Of a DNA stretch of 64,000 nucleotides, positions 43,243 through 54,830 are shown one piece after another. Location of the stretch: NCBI RefSeq assembly GCF_036240795.1, contig NZ_CP108454.1:5263501-5327500 (forward strand). The letters are read 5' to 3'. Under the pieces are notes generated by a model. The model worked only from the letters and a program-made list of their open reading frames with translations. It searched no databases and had not been told where the DNA came from. Within the stretch, counting starts at the first letter, position 1. Each line of letters opens with the position of its first letter. The position numbers and the translations under genes are program-made. The stretch comes from Streptomyces sp. NBC_01268. Lineage in GTDB: Bacteria; Actinomycetota; Actinomycetes; Streptomycetales; Streptomycetaceae.

Positions 43243-43908
43243 TCATGGCGCTGTGTGCGCCGGGGTGCGATCCCAGTCGGCCGGCAGCCGGGGCACGGGC
43301 CAGGCGGGGTCCGGCCGCCAGTCCTCCCAGCCGTCGCAGAACGGTGCCCCCCAGGAGCGGATCAGTTCGACGGCGGACCGGCCCGCCGCCTTGACGCGCG
43401 CCGCTTGCGCCGGGTCCATCAGACCGGCCCGCTGGGCCTGGGCGAACTCGTCCTCGTCCCGCCACAGCCAGCTGCGGTCGGGGTAGACGGAGATGTCGAG
43501 GAAGTGGTCCTCGGAGTCGACGCCCCCGGACCAACGGGTCCGGGGCTCCTCCAGGTTCACGTACCAGCTGCGGAAGCGCCAGCCCCGCTCCCAGAACAGC
43601 CAGACCGACCACGGCTGCGAGGGAGCGGCCAGCTTGAGCACGCCGGTGCCGAACCACTGCGAGCGGGTGGTGGTGCGCGGCGCCGTGTACCGGGTGGCCA
43701 GCGGCTCCTCGTGCACCGGGGTGCCGTCGGTCAGGACCGGCTTGACGCATTCGGTGCCGGGCGCCATCCACACCGCGAGCAGCTCCGGGGTGTCCCGCAC
43801 GACGGTCACCGGGCGGCAGATGTGCACGTCGCCGGTGCCGTTGTCGCGGTAGCGCCAGAGGATGTGATCCCCCGGCGCCCAGTGCTGGGGGCGGCCGGAT
43901 CCTGTCAT
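43243..43908 (-). CDS. DUF402 domain protein
   Basis: The 221-residue soluble protein has the FomD/DUF402 pattern: GDHILWRYRDNG, WYVNLEEPRTRW, and DHFLDISVYPDRSWLWRDEDEF with clustered acidic residues that bind divalent metal in relatives (some are nucleoside diphosphate phosphatases). The role is unknown. It stands between the PP2C and fumC genes, all in the same orientation. Confidence 0.85.
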   Translation of the reverse strand: MTGSGRPQHWAPGDHILWRYRDNGTGDVHICRPVTVVRDTPELLAVWMAPGTECVKPVLTDGTPVHEEPLATRYTAPRTTTRSQWFGTGVLKLAAPSQPWSVWLFWERGWRFRSWYVNLEEPRTRWSGGVDSEDHFLDISVYPDRSWLWRDEDEFAQAQRAGLMDPAQAARVKAAGRSAVELIRSWGAPFCDGWEDWRPDPAWPVPRLPADWDRTPAHTAP

Positions 43909-44027
43909 GCGCAGATCTTAGGGGCGCGCCCCCGGCACCGCTGCGGCGAAGGTCACGGAGGGGCCGGCGGTAGGCGAGAACGGGTCAGGGCGCCCCGACC
44001 GGCCGGCCGGGGCGGGACGAGGGCGCG

Positions 44028-45428
44028 TCAGGGCCGGGTCATGCGCAGGACGTCGAGGGCCTCGTCGAGCTGCTCCAGGGTGAGGTCGCCCCGCTCCACG
44101 TACCCGGACTCCAGGACCACTTCGCGGATGGTCCTGCGCTGGGCCAGCGACTTCTTGGCGACCTTGGCGGCCTCCTCGTAGCCGATGTACTTGTTCAGCG
44201 GGGTGACCACGGACGGCGAGGACTCGGCGTACTCGCGGGCCCGCTCCACGTTGGCGGTGATGCCGTCGACGGTGCGGTCCGCGAGCAGCCGGGAGGCGTT
44301 GGCGAGCAGCCGGACCGACTCCAGGAGGTTCTTGGCGATCACCGGGAGCATGACGTTGAGCTCGAAGTTCCCGGCCGCGCCCGCGACCGCCACCGTGGTG
44401 TCGTTTCCGGTCACCTGGGCGGCGACCATCAGGACCGCCTCGGGGATCACCGGGTTCACCTTGCCGGGCATGATCGACGAGCCCGGCTGGAGGTCCGGCA
44501 GGTTGATCTCGGCGAGCCCGGTGCGCGGTCCCGAGGACATCCAGCGCAGGTCGTTGGCGATCTTCGTGAGGGAGACCGCGATGGTCCTGAGCTGCCCGGA
44601 CGTCTCCACCAGGCCGTCCCGGGCACCCTGGGCCTCGAAGTGGTCGCGGGCCTCGGTGAGCGGCAGTCCGGTGGCCCGGGCGACCTCGGCGATGACGGCG
44701 GCCGAGAAGCCGGGCGGCGTGTTGATGCCGGTGCCCACCGCCGTTCCGCCCAGGGGGAGTTCGGCGAGCCGGGGGAGTACGGCGCGCAGCCGCTCCACGC
44801 CGTACCTCACCTGGGCCGCGTAGCCGCCGAACTCCTGGCCGAGGGTGACCGGGGTGGCGTCCATGAGGTGGGTGCGGCCGGACTTCACCACGTCCGCGAA
44901 TTCGGCCGATTTCCGCTCCAGGGACTCCGCCAGATGGGCGAGGGCCGGGATCAGGTCGTGGGTGACGGCGGCGGTGGCGGCGATGTGGATCGAGGAGGGG
45001 AAGACGTCGTTGGAGGACTGCGAGGCGTTGACGTGGTCGTTGGGGTGCACCTCCCGGCCCTCGGGCAGGCGCTCGCCGGCGAGGGTGGCGAGCACCTCGT
45101 TGGTGTTCATGTTCGACGAGGTGCCGGAGCCGGTCTGGAAGACGTCCACGGGGAACTGCTCGTCCCAGCGCCCCTCCGCGACCTCCTCCGCCGCCTCCTG
45201 GACCGCCTGCGCGACCTCCTCGTCGAGCACGCCGAGTTCGGCGTTGACCTTGGCGGCGGCGGCCTTGATCCGGGCCAGCGCCGCGATGTGGGCGCGCTCC
45301 AGGCGCTGGCCGCTGACCGGGAAGTTCTCCACCGCGCGCTGGGTCTGGGCGCGCCACTTGGCGTGGGCGGGGACGCGGACCTCGCCCATGGAGTCGTGCT
45401 CGATCCGGTAGCCGGCTTCGTCGTTCAT
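44028..45428 (-). CDS. fumC: Class II fumarate hydratase
   Basis: The 466-residue enzyme carries the superfamily signature [11 protein letters not shown] and the substrate-binding segments [29 protein letters not shown] and [21 protein letters not shown] (in parts). It is oxygen-stable and iron-free and interconverts fumarate and malate. ATG 45428 was chosen: AGGAGG lies nine bases before it, whereas ATG 45437 abuts that site. A class I fumarase is encoded about 3 kb away. Confidence 0.95.
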   Translation of the reverse strand: MNDEAGYRIEHDSMGEVRVPAHAKWRAQTQRAVENFPVSGQRLERAHIAALARIKAAAAKVNAELGVLDEEVAQAVQEAAEEVAEGRWDEQFPVDVFQTGSGTSSNMNTNEVLATLAGERLPEGREVHPNDHVNASQSSNDVFPSSIHIAATAAVTHDLIPALAHLAESLERKSAEFADVVKSGRTHLMDATPVTLGQEFGGYAAQVRYGVERLRAVLPRLAELPLGGTAVGTGINTPPGFSAAVIAEVARATGLPLTEARDHFEAQGARDGLVETSGQLRTIAVSLTKIANDLRWMSSGPRTGLAEINLPDLQPGSSIMPGKVNPVIPEAVLMVAAQVTGNDTTVAVAGAAGNFELNVMLPVIAKNLLESVRLLANASRLLADRTVDGITANVERAREYAESSPSVVTPLNKYIGYEEAAKVAKKSLAQRRTIREVVLESGYVERGDLTLEQLDEALDVLRMTRP

Positions 45429-45524
45429 CTTCGTCATCCTCCTGGCTGTGCTGGTCGGGGGGTGACCTCCCGAACCCCCCGAAAAACATGAGCACTTGTC
45501 TTGTTCGACGTATTCCCAAGACGC

Positions 45525-45538
45525 TTACCGGCCAGTAA
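45525..45538. promoter_or_regulatory. Near-palindrome TTACCGGCCAGTAA upstream of the SGNH hydrolase
   Basis: A 14-bp near-perfect inverted repeat lies 34 bp before the SGNH hydrolase gene. Closely similar boxes lie before the acid phosphatase gene (48455-48492). TetR-type regulators bind such sequences, but the regulator is not known. Confidence 0.55.
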
Positions 45539-45571
45539 AAACCGTGGGTAACCCCACTTCCAGGAGGCGCA

Positions 45572-47101
45572 ATGAGGCGCACCAGGTACAGACTCCGCTG
45601 GCCGGTCGCGGCCGTCGCCGCTGCGGCGGCGGCCCTCGGCAGCATGACGGCCGCCACCCCCGCCGGCGCGGCCGACACGAGCAACACGGTCCAGATCGCC
45701 TCCGTACCGCTCCCTCCGGAGCTGGAGGCGGTCCGGGCCGCCGAGGCGACGAAGATCTACGGCAGCCCGGAGGAGCGCCCGCTCGCCCAGCGCAAGACCG
45801 GTCTCATCTCCCTCGGCGACAGCGAGATCTCCGGCGAGGGCGTCGGCAGCTACGAGTCGCCGACCAACGGCCCCACCAACTGGTGCCACCGCTCGCCCGA
45901 CGCCGCCATCCACCGCACCGGGATCCCCGCGGACCTCACGTTCAACGTGGCCTGCTCCGGCGCGTACACCGGCAACATCCGCATCGGCGGCTCGAAGCAG
46001 TACGGGGACGAGCTCGTCCAGAGCGACAACCTGGCCGTCAAGGCGCGCAACACGCGCCTCAAGATGGTGCTCCTCGTCGCCGGGGCCAACGACGACCTCC
46101 AGTTCGGCCCCGTCATGACCGACTGCGTCCAGCGCTACCTGCTCCTCCAGGGCGCCTGCGAGCCCAAGTACGCCCCCGGCTGGCAGGCCCGCGTCGACGC
46201 CCTGGTGCCCAAGGTCGAGCAGACCGTCCGCGACCTGCGGACCGTCATGCGCGACGCCGGGTACGCCGACGCCGACTACAAGCTGGTCCTGATGGGCTAT
46301 CCGAGCCCCATCGGGCCGGACTTCGGCGACAACCCGAACTTCCCCGGCAAGCTGGCCTGCGGCGGCCTCGGCTACGACTCCGACACCAAGTGGGGCCGCA
46401 ACACCGCCGTCCCGGCCTTCGAGCGCGGCATGCGCAGGGCCGCCGCCGACACCGGGGCGGTCTTCCTGGACAACTCGCGGCTCTTCCACGGCCACGAGGT
46501 CTGCATGGAGGACACCTGGGCGCGGGGCCTCTACATCGACCTCTCCAAGCCCGGCACCCCGGACGAGAACTCCGTCCGCCAGTCCTTCCACCCCAACTAC
46601 CGGGGCCACGGCGCCTTCGCGTCCTGCCTGACCCAGATCTACGGCTCCGGCCTGCGCGAGGCGAGCTGCGCGGACGTCGACTCCAGCGGCACCCCGACGC
46701 TCTTCCCGCTCGCCTGGGACGACGCGTACAAGCCGCTGAAGAACGCGGCCACCGGAAACTGCCTGGACGTGAACGCCTCCGAGTCGGCCAACGGCACCGC
46801 CGTGCTCGGCTGGGACTGCCACGGCGGCCGGAACCAGAACTGGTGGTACGACTCGGCCCGCCGCACCGTCCACACCGGGCTCACCCAGGACCGCTGCCTG
46901 GACGTCCCCGGCGCGAACTACGCGGCCGGCACCGCGCTCATCGTGTGGAACTGCCACGGCGGCGCCAACCAGCGGTTCGTCCGCGACGGGGACACCGTGC
47001 GCCCGGCCGCGGCGACCGGCCTGTGCCTGACCCAGGGCGCGGCGAAGGAGGCGATCCGGCTGCAGACCTGCACCGGCTCGGCCAACCAGCGCTTCGTCTG
47101 A
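45572..47101 (+). CDS. Secreted SGNH/GDSL hydrolase with C-terminal ricin-B lectin domain
   Basis: The protein has 509 residues. A signal peptide (to about 34) is followed by an SGNH domain: the nucleophile Ser in ISLGDSEISGEG, a VAGANDDLQFGP block III, and the catalytic Asp/His region SFHPNYRGHGAFASC. Several Cys suggest disulfides. A ricin-type beta-trefoil (about 385-509) has repeated WxCxGGxNQ motifs for sugar binding. It is probably an extracellular esterase or lipase acting on carbohydrate-linked substrates. Confidence 0.9.
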   Translation: MRRTRYRLRWPVAAVAAAAAALGSMTAATPAGAADTSNTVQIASVPLPPELEAVRAAEATKIYGSPEERPLAQRKTGLISLGDSEISGEGVGSYESPTNGPTNWCHRSPDAAIHRTGIPADLTFNVACSGAYTGNIRIGGSKQYGDELVQSDNLAVKARNTRLKMVLLVAGANDDLQFGPVMTDCVQRYLLLQGACEPKYAPGWQARVDALVPKVEQTVRDLRTVMRDAGYADADYKLVLMGYPSPIGPDFGDNPNFPGKLACGGLGYDSDTKWGRNTAVPAFERGMRRAAADTGAVFLDNSRLFHGHEVCMEDTWARGLYIDLSKPGTPDENSVRQSFHPNYRGHGAFASCLTQIYGSGLREASCADVDSSGTPTLFPLAWDDAYKPLKNAATGNCLDVNASESANGTAVLGWDCHGGRNQNWWYDSARRTVHTGLTQDRCLDVPGANYAAGTALIVWNCHGGANQRFVRDGDTVRPAAATGLCLTQGAAKEAIRLQTCTGSANQRFV

Positions 47102-47120
47102 CCAGCGCGTACGCGACGAG

Positions 47121-47152
47121 GGCCCCGGCCACCGAGGGGGGTGGCCGGGGCC
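47121..47152 (+). terminator. 13-bp hairpin after the SGNH hydrolase gene
   Basis: GGCCCCGGCCACC (47121-47133) pairs perfectly with GGTGGCCGGGGCC (47140-47152), about 20 bp after the stop codon. Confidence 0.78.
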
Positions 47153-47244
47153 TCGCGCGTTCGCCCGAGTGGGCGAATCCGAGGAGCCCGTCGCACAATG
47201 TGAAGCGGGCTCGGGGAGAACAGCCACCTCGCGGGAGGCAGCAC

Positions 47245-47748
47245 ATGATCCGCAGCTCCAGGAGGATGGGCGCGCTCGGCGTCTGCACGGTCGCCGTCCT
47301 CGCCCTCGGTCCCGTCGCCCCGGCCTCGGCCGACACCGTCGACGGGTTCGAGTTCACCCTGTACGCCAAGGAGGTCCCCGGGCCGTCGCCGAGCGCGAGC
47401 GCGCCGGCGCCCGAGGTGGGGGACACCATGGCCTTCGCCGACGACCTCTACAAGACCAAGGACGCCGGCGGCGACAAGGTCGGCCGGGACGGCGCCGTCT
47501 GCGTCGTGGTGCGCACCGGGGACCCGATGGACCTCCAGTGCGTGGGCACCGTCGTGCTGAACGGCGGCCCCGGCGGGACGCTCGCGCTGCAGACCCTCGC
47601 CGCCGTCGACCCCACCGACCAGGCGCCGCCCGCGCTGGACATCGCGATCACCGGCGGCACCGGCGACTTCAAGAACGCGCGCGGCTGGGTCCGTTCCACC
47701 CCGGACGGCGACTGGTCGAAGATGGAGTTCCACATCGCCACGCGCTGA
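47245..47748 (+). CDS. Secreted small beta-barrel protein (allene oxide cyclase-like/dirigent-like)
   Basis: The 167-residue precursor has a signal peptide ending near ASADT (about 29). The mature part (FEFTLYAKEV, GDTMAFADDLYKTKD, VCVVVRTGDPMDLQCVGTVVL and ITGGTGDFKNARGWVR) has the pattern of the allene oxide cyclase/dirigent barrel: an ordered run of strands with a GGTGxFxxARG loop near the end. Two Cys could form a disulfide. The function is unknown. GGAGGCAG precedes the ATG. Confidence 0.78.
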   Translation: MIRSSRRMGALGVCTVAVLALGPVAPASADTVDGFEFTLYAKEVPGPSPSASAPAPEVGDTMAFADDLYKTKDAGGDKVGRDGAVCVVVRTGDPMDLQCVGTVVLNGGPGGTLALQTLAAVDPTDQAPPALDIAITGGTGDFKNARGWVRSTPDGDWSKMEFHIATR

Positions 47749-47769
47749 GGCCGCCCGACGGCGGGCCGG

Positions 47770-48402
47770 CTAGGACAGCTTGCCGCCGTAGTCCGGCAGC
47801 TTGAACGTGCGCTCGGCGTGGCCGCCGACCAGGTCGCTCGTGTTGTTGCCGATGTTCGCGACGATCGTGTAGCCCTTGGCCTCGATCTCCGCGCGCTTCT
47901 CCGTCTTGTACGCGCTGACCTCGGCGAACAGGTCGGGCAGGGAGCGCACGTACAGCCCGTCGACCGGGTAGCCGGCCCGCTTCAGGTTCCAGTCGGTGAG
48001 GGACTGGATGATGCCGGGGCGGGCCGTCACGAAGAAGACCGCCACGCCGCGCTCGTGGGCGTCCCGGACCAGGTCGCGGACGTCGGCGATCGCAGGGGTC
48101 GGCAGCTCCCAGAACGGGTGGAAGTCGGTCTCCAGGGAGGAGTTGTCGATGTCGAGGACGATCGCCTGCTTCTCGCGGCCGGCGTCCGCGGCCCGCTCCT
48201 CGATGTAGGGCCGCGCCTCGGCCACCACGGCGGCCACGTCACGGCGCCAGGTCGTGTAGTCGACGTGCTTGACGGCGGCGGTCGACGTCACGTGGGTGTC
48301 CGGGTCGGCCGCGGAGGCGGCGGGCGCGGGGCCGACGACGAGGAAGGCGGTGGTCAGGGCGACGGCGGCGGTTGCCGAGGCCTTGGCTTTGACGGAGGGC
48401 AT
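47770..48402 (-). CDS. Secreted HAD-family acid phosphatase (class B-like)
   Basis: The 210-residue protein has a signal peptide ending near ASAAD (about 32) and a HAD domain with the nucleophile motif VLDIDNSSLETD (DxD), motif II FFVTARPG and a C-terminal GNNTSDLVGG acidic motif. It should hydrolyse phosphate esters outside the cell. ATG 48402 has a GGGAG site; the longer ORF upstream covers the promoter boxes. It is convergent with the barrel-protein gene. Confidence 0.9.
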   Translation of the reverse strand: MPSVKAKASATAAVALTTAFLVVGPAPAASAADPDTHVTSTAAVKHVDYTTWRRDVAAVVAEARPYIEERAADAGREKQAIVLDIDNSSLETDFHPFWELPTPAIADVRDLVRDAHERGVAVFFVTARPGIIQSLTDWNLKRAGYPVDGLYVRSLPDLFAEVSAYKTEKRAEIEAKGYTIVANIGNNTSDLVGGHAERTFKLPDYGGKLS

Positions 48403-48454
48403 GGGGGGCTCCCGAGGGGTCGACCGGCTCAGTGGTTGACATGCTCGCGGCCAA

Positions 48455-48492
48455 TACTGGCCAGTAAGTGACGTCACGGCTACCGGTCGGTA
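48455..48492. promoter_or_regulatory. Two palindromic boxes before the acid phosphatase gene
   Basis: TACTGGCCAGTA (48455-48466) is a perfect palindrome; TACCGGTCGGTA (48481-48492) is nearly so. They lie 53 and 79 bp upstream of the start and match the box before the SGNH hydrolase gene at 45525. Confidence 0.6.
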
Positions 48493-48552
48493 GCCACTTT
48501 CTGAGCGGAGATCGACGACGGGCGGGGACCGACGGCGGCCGGGGAACGCCGA

Positions 48553-48582
48553 CGCCCCCCGGTCCCGAAGGACCGAGGGGCG
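48553..48582 (-). terminator. Hairpin after the class I fumarase gene
   Basis: CGCCCCCCGGTCC pairs with GGACCGAGGGGCG across a CGAA loop with a small mismatch, about 22 bp beyond the fumarase stop on the - strand. Confidence 0.7.
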
Positions 48583-48604
48583 CCGTGCCACGAGAGCCGC
48601 AGGG

Positions 48605-50272
<1,668 letters not shown>

Positions 50273-50515
50273 GACGGCGGCCATTCCTCACTCGGCAGAC
50301 AGCTGCGCCGCCTCCGTTGGCGGCGCGCCCTCCAGCGTAAGACGCGCGCGCGGCGCGGATCCTGTGAGGTAAGGCTCACTAGGCGCCCGGACCACTCCAC
50401 GATGGCGCGTTCCGCACCCTCGACGGCGCCCGCCCCGCCCCTCGCCGGTGCCTTGTCCACAGGACACGACTCCCTCCCCTGGTCGCGATCTATCGCGTTT
50501 CGCTAGGCTGAGGCC

Positions 50516-51226
50516 GTGGACCTCGAAAAGCAGCCCCAGCAGCCGGTCGCTCCCACCGAGCCCGCCCCCGCGCCCCGGCCCGCCTACGCGGACCCGGAAG
50601 GGTCGCTGCGTGCCTCGGACGCCGACCGGGACCGGATCGCGGACATCCTCAGGGACGCCCTGGCCGAGGGGCGGATCGACGCCGAGGAGCACTCGGACCG
50701 CATCGACTCCGTCTACCGCGCCAAGACCGTGGGCGAGCTGGAGCCGCTGGTGCGGGACCTGCCGGCGGCCCGCTCCGGCGCCGCCCCGGCGCCCGCCCCG
50801 CTGTACGGCCCCGAGGAGGCGGAGGGCCCCGCCGACAACCTGGTCGCGGTCTTCTCCAGCACCACCCGCAAGGGCCGCTGGCGGGTGGGCCGCAAGACCA
50901 ACGCCTTCTCGCTCTTCGGCAACATCGAGATCGACCTGACCGAGGCGATCTTCGCCCAGCGCCTCACCACCATCAACGCCACCTCGATCTTCGGCAACGT
51001 GGAGGTCCGCGTCCCGGAGAACATCAGCCTGCGCGGGAGCGGCACCGGCATCTTCGGCAACTTCGAGGTGGTGACCCTGGAGGGCGCCGACCCGCAGGCC
51101 CCGCTGGTCGTCGTCAACGGTTACGCCGTCTTCGGCAACGTCGAGGCCAAGCCCAAGCGCGGCAAGTGGATCACGGACCTGCAGGGCCGCGTCCAGGACA
51201 AGCTGCGCAAGCGCCTCGACGACTGA
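50516..51226 (+). CDS. DUF1707 / LiaF-like (cell wall-active antibiotics response) protein
   Basis: The 236-residue protein starts with GTG. After a Pro-rich tail, a DUF1707 domain (about 30-82: LRASDADRDRIADILRDALAEGRID in parts) precedes a right-handed beta-helix-like LiaF C-terminal domain (about 105-225) with repeated IFGNVEV/SLFGNIEI strands. There is no membrane helix. Related proteins take part in envelope-stress sensing; the role here is unknown. Confidence 0.87.
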   Translation: MDLEKQPQQPVAPTEPAPAPRPAYADPEGSLRASDADRDRIADILRDALAEGRIDAEEHSDRIDSVYRAKTVGELEPLVRDLPAARSGAAPAPAPLYGPEEAEGPADNLVAVFSSTTRKGRWRVGRKTNAFSLFGNIEIDLTEAIFAQRLTTINATSIFGNVEVRVPENISLRGSGTGIFGNFEVVTLEGADPQAPLVVVNGYAVFGNVEAKPKRGKWITDLQGRVQDKLRKRLDD

Positions 51227-51408
51227 CGCCGGCGGTCCGCTTCGCGCCGGATTGCCGGGTCTCCTCGGGCGGCGATCCGGAGTGACCGGAATTCGCCGCC
51301 CGGTGTCCGCGCTGCGGAACTCGGGGGCACGCAGTGCATAGGCACGCGCACAGCGGGTAGGGCTGGTGCATCGTCGCTCGCTCGCGAAGCCGTCGTCAGG
51401 AGTAGACC

Positions 51409-51777
51409 GTGCTGCCCATGCCGCATCAGCCCCTCCAGGTCGCCGCCGTGCCGTCCCAGCGCGTCCCCGCTCGGGAGGACGAGGCCGGCCCCTGGCACAC
51501 GGAGGCGGTGTGCCGCCGGGACGAGGCGGGACTGTTCTTCGCCCCGTCCAAGGAGCCCACCGCCGCCCGGCTCTCCCGCGAGGAGGCCGCCAAGCGGGTC
51601 TGCGCCCGCTGTCCCGTGATGGTCGCGTGCCGCGAGCACGCGCTGCTCCAGCCCGAGCCGTACGGGGTGTGGGGCGGGCTCACCGCAGCCGAGCGCCGTG
51701 TCGTGCTCGCCCGCCGCCGGCGGCGCGAGGTGGAGCTCAGGAAGACCGCCACCGAGGGCATCGCGAAGGCCGGCTGA
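51409..51777 (+). CDS. wblI: WhiB-family iron-sulfur regulator (WblI-like)
   Basis: The 122-residue protein has the four WhiB cysteines C35, C65, C68 and C74 (VCARCPVMVAC) for a [4Fe-4S] cluster. The GVWGG turn (residues 86-90) and a basic tail (VLARRRRREVE) follow. The N-terminal PHQPLQVAAVPSQRVP segment and its place between fumarase and glpX match wblI of S. coelicolor as recalled from memory. WhiB proteins act with the main sigma factor. AGGAG precedes the GTG. Confidence 0.88.
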   Translation: MLPMPHQPLQVAAVPSQRVPAREDEAGPWHTEAVCRRDEAGLFFAPSKEPTAARLSREEAAKRVCARCPVMVACREHALLQPEPYGVWGGLTAAERRVVLARRRRREVELRKTATEGIAKAG

Positions 51778-51790
51778 CGGGTCCGTCGCC

Positions 51791-51840
51791 CGTACGGGAA
51801 GGGGCGCCCCCACCGCACATGGGGGCGCCCCTCTTCGTAC
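51791..51840. terminator. Bidirectional hairpin between wblI and glpX
   Basis: AGGGGCGCCCCCA (51800-51812) pairs perfectly with 51820-51832; the stem extends outward to GTACG/CGTAC with two mismatches. It lies between convergent genes. Confidence 0.85.
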
Positions 51841-51885
51841 CGTCGTCGCGTCGGCCGCCGTCCGGGCGGGCCGTTCGACCGTCTG

Positions 51886-52917
51886 CTACTTCGCGCGGTC
51901 GAAGTCGATCTTGCTGTACGCGCGCAGCTTCGAGAGCCGGTGCGTGGAGTCGATCTGGCGGATCGTGCCGGACTTCGAGCGCATGACGAGCGACTGGGTG
52001 GTCGCCGTCTCGGCGCGGTAGCGCACCCCGCGCAGGATCTCGCCGTCGGTGATGCCGGTGGCGACGAAGAAGACGTTGTCGCCGGAGACCAGGTCGTCCG
52101 TGGAGAGCACCCGGTCCAGGTCGTGGCCCGCGTCGAGGGCCTTCTGGCGCTCGGCCTCGTCCTTGGGCCACAGCTTGCCCTGGATGACGCCGCCGAGGCA
52201 CTTTATGGCGCAGGCGGAGATGATGCCCTCGGGGGTGCCGCCGATGCCCATGAGCATGTCGACGCCGGTGCCCTCGCGGACGGCCATGATCGAACCGGCG
52301 ACGTCGCCGTCCGAGATGAACTTGATCCGGGCGCCGGTCTCACGGATCTCCTTGACGATGCCCTCGTGACGCGGGCGGTCCAGGATGACGACCGTGATGT
52401 CCTCGGGGGAGGAGTTCTTGGCCTTGGCGACCCGGCGGATGTTGACCGAGACGGGGGCGTTGATGTCGACGAAGTCGGCGGCCTCGGGGCCGGTGACCAG
52501 CTTGTCCATGTAGAAGACCGCGGACGGGTCGAACATGGCGCCGCGGTCGGCGGCGGCCAGCACGGCGATCGCGTTCGGCATGCCCTTGGCGTTCAGGGTG
52601 GTGCCGTCGATCGGGTCGACCGCGATGTCGACCTCGGCGCCGGTGCCGTCACCGACGCGCTCGCCGTTGAACAGCATCGGGGCTTCGTCCTTCTCGCCCT
52701 CGCCGATGACGACGACGCCGTTCATCGAGACGGTGGAGATCAGGGTCCGCATGGCGTTCACCGCGGCGCCGTCCGCGCCGATCTTGTCACCGCGGCCGAC
52801 CCAGCGGCCGGCGGCCATGGCGGCCGCCTCGGTGACGCGGACCAGTTCGAGGGCGAGGTTGCGGTCGGGGGCCTCCGGAGAGACCTCCAGCTCGGGCGGG
52901 AGGTGGTGCTCGGTCAT
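51886..52917 (-). CDS. glpX: Class II fructose-1,6-bisphosphatase GlpX
   Basis: The 343-residue enzyme shows the lithium-sensitive phosphatase fold motifs [25 protein letters not shown] and [11 protein letters not shown], with the metal-binding Glu/Asp residues intact. It converts fructose 1,6-bisphosphate to fructose 6-phosphate in gluconeogenesis and is the main FBPase of actinobacteria. The start is ATG at 52917. It is divergent from the DUF4245 gene. Confidence 0.95.
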   Translation of the reverse strand: MTEHHLPPELEVSPEAPDRNLALELVRVTEAAAMAAGRWVGRGDKIGADGAAVNAMRTLISTVSMNGVVVIGEGEKDEAPMLFNGERVGDGTGAEVDIAVDPIDGTTLNAKGMPNAIAVLAAADRGAMFDPSAVFYMDKLVTGPEAADFVDINAPVSVNIRRVAKAKNSSPEDITVVILDRPRHEGIVKEIRETGARIKFISDGDVAGSIMAVREGTGVDMLMGIGGTPEGIISACAIKCLGGVIQGKLWPKDEAERQKALDAGHDLDRVLSTDDLVSGDNVFFVATGITDGEILRGVRYRAETATTQSLVMRSKSGTIRQIDSTHRLSKLRAYSKIDFDRAK

Positions 52918-53034
52918 CGGAGCGCACCTTTCTGTACGGCGACGGCCGGAAAAAAGAGGGTGCTGCGACTCTATCGTCAGGTCGACAAATTGAGCAGAGG
53001 GGCCCACGTATGAGCACAACACCATGATGCGACC

Positions 53035-53568
53035 ATGGGGGGCGTGGCAGGTATGCGAGGCAGGCAGACGGTACGAGGGATGTTCCAGTCCCTCGGGGTG
53101 ATCATGGTCGCCGCGGGCGTGATGTATCTCTTCATCCCGCACGACGACAAGGCGGACCCGGTCCCGGCGAAGGACTACCGGGTCGAGCTCCTGACGGCCC
53201 AGCGGGCGGCGCCGTACCCGGTGCTGGCCCCCGAGGGCCTCGGCGACGACTGGCGCGCGACGGTCGTCTCGTACAAGCGGGAGAACCACGACGCGTGGCA
53301 GCTCGGCTTCCTGGACCCGGACACCCAGTACGTGGCGGTCCACCAGTCGACCGAGGAGGCGCGCAAGTACGTGCCCGACGTCACCCAGCAGGCGAAGAAC
53401 TCCGGGAAGACCCAGACGGTCGCCGGCAAGCCCTGGCAGCGCTGGGAGGGGCCGAAGTACGACGCCCTGGTGCGCACCGAGAACGGCGCGACGACCGTCG
53501 TGACCGGCACCGCCTCGTTCGACCGCCTCGCGCAGATGGCGGGCGCGCTGCAGGCGAAGAAGGCCTAG
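53035..53568 (+). CDS. DUF4245 domain membrane-anchored protein
   Basis: The 177-residue protein has one N-terminal membrane helix (about 16-34) and an extracellular domain ([37 protein letters not shown]) typical of DUF4245. The function is unknown, but the gene is conserved next to glpX in streptomycetes. Starts at 53044 (GTG) and 53053 (ATG) are alternatives to ATG 53035. Confidence 0.87.
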   Translation: MGGVAGMRGRQTVRGMFQSLGVIMVAAGVMYLFIPHDDKADPVPAKDYRVELLTAQRAAPYPVLAPEGLGDDWRATVVSYKRENHDAWQLGFLDPDTQYVAVHQSTEEARKYVPDVTQQAKNSGKTQTVAGKPWQRWEGPKYDALVRTENGATTVVTGTASFDRLAQMAGALQAKKA

Positions 53569-53594
53569 ACGCTCCGACCGACACCGGACGCGAC

Positions 53595-53639
53595 ACGTGA
53601 AGAACCCCCGGGCGCTGGGCGCCCGGGGGTTCTTCACGT
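53595..53639. terminator. Perfect 21-bp bidirectional terminator
   Basis: Arms 53595-53615 and 53619-53639 are perfectly complementary around a 3-nt loop, between the convergent DUF4245 and nitroreductase-type genes. Confidence 0.92.
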
Positions 53640-53669
53640 CTGGGTCCGGACGGATCGGTCCGGGAGGGA

Positions 53670-54263
53670 TCAGACGGTGGTGATGACGTCCTCGTAGGCG
53701 AGGCGCGGCTGGCGCGGGAACGGGGAGGCGTCCTCGCCCGGCTTGCCGATGTTGATGACCATCAGCGGGCTGTGGTCGGCGTCCAGGAACTCCTTCTGGA
53801 CGCCGGCGAAGTCGAGACCGGTCATCGGGCCGGCGGCCAGGCCGGCGGCGCGGACGCCGATGATGAAGTACGCGGCCTGCAGGGCGCCGTTCAGCAGAGC
53901 GGACTGCTCGCGGACCGGACGCTCGGAGAAGAAGAGGTCCTTGGCCTGCGGGAAGTGCGGCATCAGGGCCGGGAGCTCCTCGTGGAACTCGTTGTCCGCG
54001 GAGAGGATCGCGACCAGCGGGGCGGCGGCGGTCTTGGGCTGGTTGCCCTCGGCCATGTGCTTCACCAGGCGCTCGCGGGCCTCGGGGGAGCGGACCAGGG
54101 TGATGCGCAGCGGGGTCTGGTTGAAGGCGGTGGGACCGTACTTGACCAGGTCGTAGATCGCCTGGACCTGCTCCTCGGTCACCGGCTCGTCGGTGAACGT
54201 GTTGGCGGTGCGGGCCTCACGGAAGAGGAGGTCCTGGGCGGTGGGGTCAAGGGCGAGGGACAT
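53670..54263 (-). CDS. Malonic semialdehyde reductase/nitroreductase family (RutE-like)
   Basis: The 197-residue FMN-dependent nitroreductase-fold protein has [30 protein letters not shown] and an internal [11 protein letters not shown] segment matching the RutE/HadB group, which reduces 3-oxopropanoate with NAD(P)H. The real substrate is uncertain. ATG 54263 was chosen; the upstream ORF part is A/T-rich promoter DNA. Confidence 0.87.
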   Translation of the reverse strand: MSLALDPTAQDLLFREARTANTFTDEPVTEEQVQAIYDLVKYGPTAFNQTPLRITLVRSPEARERLVKHMAEGNQPKTAAAPLVAILSADNEFHEELPALMPHFPQAKDLFFSERPVREQSALLNGALQAAYFIIGVRAAGLAAGPMTGLDFAGVQKEFLDADHSPLMVINIGKPGEDASPFPRQPRLAYEDVITTV

Positions 54264-54397
54264 GCTGCGTACCTTCCGGGTGTACGGGGCTATGGCTCGA
54301 CAGTACGCCCAAGGTAGGTGAAACTTCAACAATCCTATCCGGATAGTGATCCGCTTCACAGGTCGAGTCTACATCGACGCCTCCGAGGCCCCGCTGC

Positions 54398-54655
54398 CTA
54401 CTCGTCCCCGGAGCCGTCGGCACCACCCGGTGACCCCTCCGGCCGCTCCGCGGCGAGCGAGGCGTCCAGACGGGCGCGAGCCCCCTCCAGCCAATGCCGG
54501 CAGACCTTCGCCAGCTCCTCGCCGCGCTCCCAGAGCGCCAGGGACTCCTCCAGCGTCGTACCGCCCGCCTCCAGCCGCCGCACGACCTCGATGAGCTCGT
54601 CGCGCGCCTGTTCGTAGCCGAGTGCAGTCTCTTCCGCGCCCGTGCGTGCCGCCAT
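54398..54655 (-). CDS. xseB: Exodeoxyribonuclease VII small subunit
   Basis: The 85-residue helical protein has the XseB pattern [40 protein letters not shown] and RLDASLAA. It forms exonuclease VII with XseA. ATG 54655 gives a better ribosome-site distance (AAGGGTGG) than ATG 54664. A 319-bp gap with tandem repeats separates it from xseA, though the two are often closely spaced. Confidence 0.93.
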   Translation of the reverse strand: MAARTGAEETALGYEQARDELIEVVRRLEAGGTTLEESLALWERGEELAKVCRHWLEGARARLDASLAAERPEGSPGGADGSGDE

Positions 54656-54830
54656 GCCATCCACCCTTGTCTGTCAGATCCTTGACGTACTTCTGTACTT
54701 CCCGACACCGCTCTGACGCTCAGGCCGCGTCGGGGAGCGCTCCGGCTCGGTGGGAGCATCCTGGCCGATCCGGGGGCCCGGGTCGGGCGGGGAGCGTCCT
54801 GGTCGATCCGGGGGTGCCCGGGTCACGTGG

